Of a stretch of 11,079 nt of DNA, positions 6,744 through 11,079 are shown piece after piece (positions within the stretch are counted from its first letter, which is position 1; every line of letters starts with the position of its first letter). Position numbers and translations under genes: made by a program. The notes beneath the pieces were generated by a model, which did not search any database, was not told the origin of the DNA, and saw only the letters and a program-made list of their open reading frames with translations. This DNA is from Candidatus Harrisonbacteria bacterium CG10_big_fil_rev_8_21_14_0_10_44_23 (GTDB lineage Bacteria > Patescibacteriota > Minisyncoccia > UBA6257 > 1-14-0-10-44-23): contig PFBB01000002.1 in NCBI GenBank assembly GCA_002773475.1, forward strand, positions 7,007 through 18,085, in the 5' to 3' direction.

Positions 6744-8741
6744 ATGACTAAATACGACGATCAAAACAAAAACCACGAGCGTGAAAAAGAAGAGCTAAGG
6801 GGGGAGGTGGCAGGTCAGACAAAAGAACTGAAGGAGCAGGTGGATTTTTCGAACACTTTGCTCGACGCCTTAAGCGACCTAGATCAAGGTATGGGAATTG
6901 TGGATCCAACGGCGGATAAATTTGTTTATGTAAATAAGGCGCTAACAAAAATTTTGGGCTATAGCCGGGAGGAGATATTAAAATTTGATTCCATCCTAGA
7001 CATTACTCCGAGCGAGGAGATGGATCATCTTAAAGAGCGACAGCGAAGACGTGCCAAAGGGGAACAAATTTCAAATAAATACGATACGGCAGTAGTTGGG
7101 AAAGATGGGAAAAAAGTTTATCTCGAAGTTTCAGTTAAACCAATTGGCGATCCTGACAACTTAAAGCTTATCGGTTTGATCAGAGACATTTCGGAAGAAA
7201 AGGATGTCCAAGGGCAATTGACCGATGCTCAAAAAAAGTTGGAGGAAATGGTTGCCGCGCGCACCGAAGAACTAAACGATGCTGTTTTAGAGATAAAGGA
7301 AGTTTTAAACAACATTACCGATGCCTATATCCGCCTAAACAAAAAAGGGGCGGTGGTGGACGTTAATCGACAGGCAGAAAAATTATTAAAAAAAAAGAAA
7401 GGAGAGCTTTGCTCAAAGAACTTTTGGTCGGAGTTTCCGCAGATTAAGGAGAGCCAATTGTATAAAAGCTGGAACGATATTTGCGGGGGAAATAAGGGTG
7501 TGGATTATGAGGAATTTTGGAAGCCAATCAACCGTTGGGTGGAGGTGCATGCTTACCCAATGGAAGATTCGGATGTGACAATATATTTACGCGACATCCA
7601 GGCTAAGAAAATGGCAGAAGAGGAGGTGCAGGCTAGATTGAGAGACTCTGAGGCGGAGAGAGCTAAAGACGAAGCGCTTTTGACCAGTATCGGAGAGGCG
7701 GTGGTGGCGGTAAACCGAAACGGGAAGATTATTTTCTCAAACGGTGCGGCACAAAGATGGTTTGGATGGGGGGCGAAAGAGCTGCACAATAATAACGTTG
7801 ATGAACTGATTCCGCTGATTGATGAGAGGGGTAAGGTGGTAACGGGGAAAAGAAGGCCGATGAAGAAGGCGATGGAGCAAAGGATGCGCGTATCTGAGGT
7901 GGGGTTTTCTGTGCGGCAAAAACATGGTAGTAGCTTGCCAGTTAGTTTAACCGCCGCACCGATAATCAATAAGGGTGAGGTGATTGGAGCGGTTAGTGTT
8001 TATAGGGATATCCGAAAGGAGCGAGAGATTGATCGGGCAAAAAGTGAGTTTGTGGCTTTGGCATCCCACCAACTAAGGACACCTTTAACTATAACGAGTT
8101 GGTACACGGAAAAGTTGGCGTCGGTGACAGACGACAAGGCTAGGAAGAAATATATAAAAGAATTGCAGACCGCCAATGTGCGGATGATTAATTTAGTAGA
8201 TGCCTTGCTCAATGCATCAAGGCTGGAGCTGGGAACTTTGGGAACTGATCCGGAAAGGTTTTCGATTGCTGATTTAGCCGATAGGGTTTTAGATGATCTA
8301 AAGCCAATAATTAATAAGAAGAGGCTGCGATTAAGGAGAGAATATGATAAGGAGCTAAAAGAAATTACAACCGACAAAAAATTGTTTGGAATTATTTTAG
8401 AAAACCTGCTTTCAAATGCGGTAAAATATACCGATGAATTGGGGGAGGTGAGATTGAAGATCGAGAAAAATGAGTCTAGTATCAACATCGCTGTTAGAGA
8501 CACCGGATTTGGTATCCCGATAGCTCAGCACAAAAAGATATTCCAAAAGATGTTTAGGGCGGATAATGCACGAGAGCGGGAGTCGGATGGGACTGGACTT
8601 GGACTTTATATTGTTCACTCGATTGTTAAGCAATATGGTGGGCGGGTCTGGTTTGAGTCAGAAGAAGGGAAGGGCTCGGAGTTTTTCGTAACCATACCCT
8701 TGAAAGAGATGGGAAAAAACAACGTCAAAGATGGTGGATAG
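6744..8741 (+). CDS. Soluble three-PAS sensor histidine kinase
   Basis: This 665-aa kinase would autophosphorylate on a histidine and pass the phosphate to a receiver, most likely the adjacent one. Order of parts: a charged coiled N-terminus (1-35), PAS 1 (about 36-152; GYSREEIL, RDISEEKD), coiled linker (153-185), PAS 2 (186-285), coiled linker (286-308), PAS 3 (309-425), HisKA dimerisation domain with H-box FVALASHQLRTPLT (phospho-acceptor His442), and HATPase_c with N-box ENLLSNAVKYT (553-563), G1 DTGFGIP (586-592), and G2 GTGLGLYIV (616-624). All key motifs are intact. There is no membrane segment, so it senses a cytoplasmic signal or works with a partner. Ligands for the PAS domains cannot be read from the sequence. 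The start ATG 6744 follows a modest TAAGAG purine run. Confidence 0.95.
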   Translation: MTKYDDQNKNHEREKEELRGEVAGQTKELKEQVDFSNTLLDALSDLDQGMGIVDPTADKFVYVNKALTKILGYSREEILKFDSILDITPSEEMDHLKERQRRRAKGEQISNKYDTAVVGKDGKKVYLEVSVKPIGDPDNLKLIGLIRDISEEKDVQGQLTDAQKKLEEMVAARTEELNDAVLEIKEVLNNITDAYIRLNKKGAVVDVNRQAEKLLKKKKGELCSKNFWSEFPQIKESQLYKSWNDICGGNKGVDYEEFWKPINRWVEVHAYPMEDSDVTIYLRDIQAKKMAEEEVQARLRDSEAERAKDEALLTSIGEAVVAVNRNGKIIFSNGAAQRWFGWGAKELHNNNVDELIPLIDERGKVVTGKRRPMKKAMEQRMRVSEVGFSVRQKHGSSLPVSLTAAPIINKGEVIGAVSVYRDIRKEREIDRAKSEFVALASHQLRTPLTITSWYTEKLASVTDDKARKKYIKELQTANVRMINLVDALLNASRLELGTLGTDPERFSIADLADRVLDDLKPIINKKRLRLRREYDKELKEITTDKKLFGIILENLLSNAVKYTDELGEVRLKIEKNESSINIAVRDTGFGIPIAQHKKIFQKMFRADNARERESDGTGLGLYIVHSIVKQYGGRVWFESEEGKGSEFFVTIPLKEMGKNNVKDGG

Positions 8742-8755
8742 ATAAACTAAAATAT

Positions 8756-9154
8756 ATGCTAGGAAAAGCTAAAGCAAAGGACAAAAAAATATTGGTGGTA
8801 GAAGACGAAGACGCTCTTCGGCAGATTTTGTTGGAGGAGTTTCGCGATGAGGGATTCCAGACCTGTGAGGCTAGAAATGGTGCTGAGGGATTAGAGATGG
8901 CGCAGAAGGAGAGCCCCGACCTAATCTTGCTCGACATTGTGATGCCAAAAATGGATGGGATGAAGATGCTTAAAAATATGCGAGAAAAGCGGTGGGGAAA
9001 AGGCATCCCGGTCATGCTTCTAACCAACTTGGACAATGATGCAGGGAAGACTCTTGAAGCCGCGCAGTATGGGGTATATGAGTTTTTGGTAAAGAGTCGT
9101 TGGAAGCTGAAGGAAGTGATGAAGCGGATTAAGGAGAAGCTCAGTGTCGCATAA
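8756..9154 (+). CDS. Stand-alone response regulator receiver (CheY/Spo0F-like)
   Basis: This 132-aa protein is a single receiver domain with no output domain. The acidic pocket is Glu16/Asp17 (VVEDED), the phospho-acceptor is Asp60 (LLLDIVMPKMDG... type motif), the switch residue is Thr90 (VMLLT), and the conserved lysine is Lys113 (FLVKS). It begins 14 nt after the kinase stop codon, so both are probably co-transcribed from the promoter at 6701. Without an output domain it may act by protein contact or relay phosphate to another protein. No clear Shine-Dalgarno precedes the ATG; translation may depend on the upstream gene. The first ten residues are unusually lysine-rich. Confidence 0.95.
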   Translation: MLGKAKAKDKKILVVEDEDALRQILLEEFRDEGFQTCEARNGAEGLEMAQKESPDLILLDIVMPKMDGMKMLKNMREKRWGKGIPVMLLTNLDNDAGKTLEAAQYGVYEFLVKSRWKLKEVMKRIKEKLSVA

Positions 9155-9163
9155 TAATTAATT

Positions 9164-9192
9164 AAGCCCCGCCTATGATGGAGGGGCTTTTT
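9164..9192 (+). terminator. Rho-independent terminator of the kinase/regulator operon
   Basis: AAGCCCC (9164-9170) pairs with GGGGCTT (9183-9189) and is followed by TTT. It starts ten nt after the regulator's stop codon. Confidence 0.88.
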
Positions 9193-9202
9193 GGTGGGCT
9201 GG

Positions 9203-9433
9203 CTATTGCGCGGCCCTTCCGTGTGGGTGGAGGCGGTGCTCCAGCTCTTCGCGGGAGATGAAGAAAACGCTGGGACTCCAGCAAATTAGCTGGCACTTTC
9301 GACATCCCCACTGTTGCGGTTTCTTTGGATTCATCATGGCCTGACCTCCACAGGTCCGGTCTTTGCAGATGAACCCTTCGGCAGCAATCCAGCCGTGCTC
9401 TTCATCGACGGGGTGGAACCTTTCGTTGGCCAT
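9203..9433 (-). CDS. Small zinc-ribbon-like protein, function unknown
   Basis: This 76-aa protein holds two cysteine pairs, CKDRTC (23-28) and CRKC (44-47), with a further Cys at 51. The spacing is typical of a zinc ribbon, so metal binding is likely, but the family is not recognised. An AAAAGGAGG Shine-Dalgarno site lies 4 nt before the ATG, the strongest ribosome-binding site in the window, which supports the gene being real. A possible -10, TATATT on the minus strand (9452-9457), has no good -35. It is convergent with the kinase/regulator operon. The stop is TAG. Confidence 0.75.
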   Translation of the reverse strand: MANERFHPVDEEHGWIAAEGFICKDRTCGGQAMMNPKKPQQWGCRKCQLICWSPSVFFISREELEHRLHPHGRAAQ

Positions 9434-9484
9434 TGGGCCTCCTTTTGGACTGAATATAGCAGGTCTGAATAGGTTTGGATAGGT

Positions 9485-9513
9485 TTGCCTTTTGGGGGCA
9501 ATTTCACTATAAT
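9485..9513 (+). promoter_or_regulatory. Promoter of the tRNA-Ala gene
   Basis: TTGCCT (9485-9490) and a perfect TATAAT (9508-9513) are 17 bp apart. The predicted transcription start, near 9520, lies about 7 nt before the tRNA. Confidence 0.8.
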
Positions 9514-9526
9514 TTGCCTATTGTTT

Positions 9527-9600
9527 GGGCCCATAGCTCAGTTGGTTAGAGCGCCTCATTTGCAATGAGGAGGTCGCTGGTTCGAATCCAGTTGGGTCCA
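9527..9600 (+). tRNA. tRNA-Ala (anticodon UGC)
   Basis: The acceptor stem GGGCCCA/TGGGTCC contains the G3.U70 wobble pair that identifies alanine tRNA. The D-arm is AGCTCAGTTGGTTAGAGC; the anticodon arm CCTCA-TTTGCAA-TGAGG exposes TGC; the T-arm CTGGTTCGAATCCAG is standard. The base after the acceptor stem is the discriminator A at 9600, followed by CCT, so the CCA end is not encoded and must be added by the CCA-adding enzyme. It decodes GCN codons. Confidence 0.97.
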
Positions 9601-9698
9601 CCTCTCGCCGCCTTTCTGTGGCGCACCAGTAGGAATAAAGGTAAAAGTTCTAATGTCGTAGGGCGATTTATCTGCTCCAAGTCCGTATGGGTTCATAT

Positions 9699-10028
9699 TT
9701 ATTTTTTAGGTATGCGTTCGGATATAATGGTCGCAAGCTCTATAATTTTACCACTTAATATCTTTACGTCTTTTGTTAATTCGTCGACCTTAAGTTCAAC
9801 GCTGTGCGTGTGATTCTGCGCGAGTGAAAAAGCGTCTTTGATGTTGTCTTGTATTTCTGCAAATCTTCTTTCGTTTCCCTCTTTATCCCACTGAATCTTC
9901 TGAGCTAAAAGAGCATCGGTTTTATCAGCTTTAATTTGAGGATTACGAAAATAGTGATATACGGAAAACAATACACCCAATAAACCTAGGGCGAACATTA
10001 TATTTGAGGGTGTCATTATAGAGTCCAT
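9699..10028 (-). CDS. Membrane-anchored coiled-coil protein of a tail/lysis-like cluster
   Basis: This 109-aa protein has one N-terminal membrane segment (about residues 10-26, IMFALGLLGVLFSVYHYF) and then a charged helical region with heptad-like hydrophobic spacing (ELKVDELTKDVKILSGKI), predicted coiled coil. It is the last of four co-directional minus-strand genes. Small proteins of this shape are common beside phage tail-fibre and lysis genes, but no specific family was recognised. The start at 10028 is 10 nt after the previous stop, with a weak AAAGATGG ribosome-binding site; Met5 is an alternative start. Confidence 0.75.
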   Translation of the reverse strand: MDSIMTPSNIMFALGLLGVLFSVYHYFRNPQIKADKTDALLAQKIQWDKEGNERRFAEIQDNIKDAFSLAQNHTHSVELKVDELTKDVKILSGKIIELATIISERIPKK

Positions 10029-10038
10029 ACCATCTTTG

Positions 10039-10191
10039 CTATTTTTTATCTTCAGTCTTTTCTTTCTTCTCTGGCGTGCACTTCTCTAAGGTTTTTAGAG
10101 CTTCCACTAATTGGAAAACTTCTACATAGGGTCGGGAGGCGAGATATTGAAGAACGGTGTTGGCTAACTTTTCATCTATTTTGAATTGCAT
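10039..10191 (-). CDS. 50-residue conserved-looking small protein in the tail-fibre cluster
   Basis: This short frame encodes MQFKIDEKLANTVLQYLASR, continues with a helical stretch (EVFQLVEALKTLEK), and ends in a Lys/Glu-rich tail (EKKEKTEDKK). It starts one base after the stop of the upstream 89-aa gene (TAA-T-ATG) and stops 10 nt before the next start, so it fills the only gap in the operon. That packing is the main reason to call it real. No transmembrane segment is seen. Function unknown; small proteins of this kind accompany phage tail-region genes. Confidence 0.65.
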   Translation of the reverse strand: MQFKIDEKLANTVLQYLASRPYVEVFQLVEALKTLEKCTPEKKEKTEDKK

Positions 10192-10192
10192 A

Positions 10193-10462
10193 TTAGGTTA
10201 AGGTTATTTCGCTATCTGCTTTTGTAATTGCTTGCTCTCTGGCGGTCTTAATTGCGGTGCTTGCCTCGTAAGACCTCACTGTATCGTGGACAAACTCTCT
10301 AATTTTTCTCTGCACAAACTGAGCTTTGGTTTCGGGGTTGTCTACTAAGGTGGTTTCTCCGTCTACTGTTTCACTGATTTTCTCTTGATACCCGTATTGA
10401 GCGCAGAAGCCATCTCGGACTCTGATAGCTTGAGCGTCAGGAACATCTATAGTGATTTTCAT
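10193..10462 (-). CDS. 89-residue protein of unknown function in the tail-fibre cluster
   Basis: The protein starts with a beta-type segment (MKITIDVPDAQAIRVRDGFC), followed by an acidic loop (VDGETTLVDNPET) and a long helical C-terminus (AQFVQRKIREFVHDTVRSYE). No catalytic motif or membrane segment is seen. It lies 30 nt after the stop of the tail-fibre-like gene and one base before the 50-aa gene, in the same direction, so it is likely co-transcribed. The family was not recognised; context suggests a phage structural or accessory protein. No clear Shine-Dalgarno is present before the ATG. Confidence 0.75.
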   Translation of the reverse strand: MKITIDVPDAQAIRVRDGFCAQYGYQEKISETVDGETTLVDNPETKAQFVQRKIREFVHDTVRSYEASTAIKTAREQAITKADSEITLT

Positions 10463-10492
10463 ATTGTTGTTTATTGATTTATATTTACGACC

Positions 10493-11079
10493 TTATGCTG
10501 AAGCTAATAATCCTAGCGTTTCCAAATATCCCAGCAACGTGTTGTATTTGGTCGTTATGTCGGCAAGCGTTCCATCAGCGTCAGCAATCGTTGCCTGTTG
10601 AACCACTGGTGTTGCTCCGAAAAAGCCTAGTTTTTGAGTAGCTCCCGTTCCCATCTGCATCCCCGTGGTGGTGTCGGTGATAATGTTCTTAGCCGAGAGG
10701 GTAAGGTTTCCCACTATCGCTACATCTCCCCCGCTCGGAGTAATAGTCAGGTCGCCAGAGGATGAAAGTGCAAAGTCTGTGTAATTCGCCGCACTTCCAT
10801 TTGCATCGTTATAGGTTAAGCGGAGGTTCTGTCCTGTAGCGTGGTTAATTTCTAGAGCTTTGTCTGGTGTCGTCGTCCCGATGCCGACATTCACCGCATC
10901 CGCTCCGGTGCCTCCGAGAATTATAGAGTTTGATTGAGCGACTTTAGCATTCTTTCCTATTGCAGTTGCATTGGTAAGAACCGTTGAGGTTGCTATAGAT
11001 GCATCTCTTGATGCTTGATAACCGATGAAAGTGGAGTATGTGTCTACCGTAGAGCGCATGTTGACTGTCCCATCTCCAT
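10493..11079 (-). CDS. Tail-fibre / YadA-head-like protein, C-terminal part (5' end outside window)
   Basis: The frame continues to the right edge (GDGTVN precedes the Met at 11059), so the true start lies outside. The visible ~195 residues contain collagen-free, Gly/Ala/Ser/Thr-rich beta repeats: TFIGYQASRDAS, NATAIGKNAKVAQSNSIILG (a YadA-head-type AxAxG..A...S..LG pattern), VGIGTTTPDKALEI, FALSSSGDLTITPSGGDV, and KLGFFGATPVVQQ. These occur in trimeric phage tail fibres and in trimeric adhesins. The C-terminus (TLADITTKYNTLLGYLETLG) looks like a short trimerising helix. No membrane beta-barrel anchor follows, which favours a phage tail fibre over an autotransporter adhesin. It heads the minus-strand cluster. 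Confidence 0.82.
   Translation of the reverse strand, partial: GDGTVNMRSTVDTYSTFIGYQASRDASIATSTVLTNATAIGKNAKVAQSNSIILGGTGADAVNVGIGTTTPDKALEINHATGQNLRLTYNDANGSAANYTDFALSSSGDLTITPSGGDVAIVGNLTLSAKNIITDTTTGMQMGTGATQKLGFFGATPVVQQATIADADGTLADITTKYNTLLGYLETLGLLASA

Noticed and set aside
7553..8503. Minus-strand frames of 138 and 167 codons
   Set aside because: They are antisense to well-supported PAS and kinase domains.
2221..9154. Alternative genetic code with UGA as glycine, as in Gracilibacteria
   Set aside because: Stop codons used here are only TAA and TAG, which raised the question, but long glycine-rich frames contain no in-frame TGA, so TGA is not used as glycine here.
9334..9534. 66-codon minus-strand frame
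   Set aside because: It overlaps the zinc-ribbon gene in another frame and runs into the tRNA promoter; no ribosome-binding site.
9565..9813. 82-codon plus-strand frame
   Set aside because: It begins inside tRNA-Ala and runs antisense through the coiled-coil gene.

Overview
The window looks like a piece of a Candidate Phyla Radiation (Patescibacteria, probably Parcubacteria-like) chromosome. Four things point there: (i) a 23S rRNA gene broken by two group I introns without ORFs, a recurring trait of these lineages; (ii) a giant, acidic, multidomain secreted protein ending in a Gly/Ser linker with VLGAS/VAGAS motifs and a peptidoglycan-binding-like module, an architecture I associate with Parcubacteria; (iii) a tRNA-Ala with no encoded CCA end; (iv) weak or missing Shine-Dalgarno sites on several genes. 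The taxon is an inference. Translation uses the ordinary bacterial code.

Layout. 1-1680: 3' part of 23S rRNA (from about E. coli position 2027), with introns at 566-869 (site L2593) and 933-1431 (inside the sarcin-ricin loop, after U2656). The second intron carries a ~140-bp AT-rich imperfect palindrome. 1681-1850: 23S-5S spacer with two strong hairpins, one capped by a UUCG loop. About 1851-1975: 5S rRNA, then a 75-bp structured stretch bounded by 22-bp direct repeats, and a rho-independent terminator that ends the rRNA operon.

2221-6639: one long reading frame for a secreted adhesin-like or cell-surface protein, interrupted once by an in-frame TAA at 2437-2439 just after the signal peptide. 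It is followed by a strong terminator. 6701-9192: a two-gene signalling operon consisting of a soluble three-PAS histidine kinase and a stand-alone CheY-like receiver, with its own promoter (-10 only 14 nt before the start codon) and terminator. 9203-9433 (minus): a small zinc-ribbon-like protein with a good Shine-Dalgarno site. 9527-9600: tRNA-Ala(UGC) with a near-consensus promoter.

9699-11079 (minus): four tightly packed genes: a tail-fibre/YadA-head-like protein running off the right edge, an 89-aa unknown, a 50-aa unknown, and a membrane-anchored coiled-coil protein. This resembles the end of a phage tail-fibre/lysis cluster, so a prophage or phage-derived island may abut the tRNA-Ala gene. 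The most notable points are the intron in the sarcin-ricin loop, the palindrome nested in that intron, the A2057-U2611 pair in 23S rRNA, the single stop codon in the surface-protein gene, and the duplication behind 5S rRNA.
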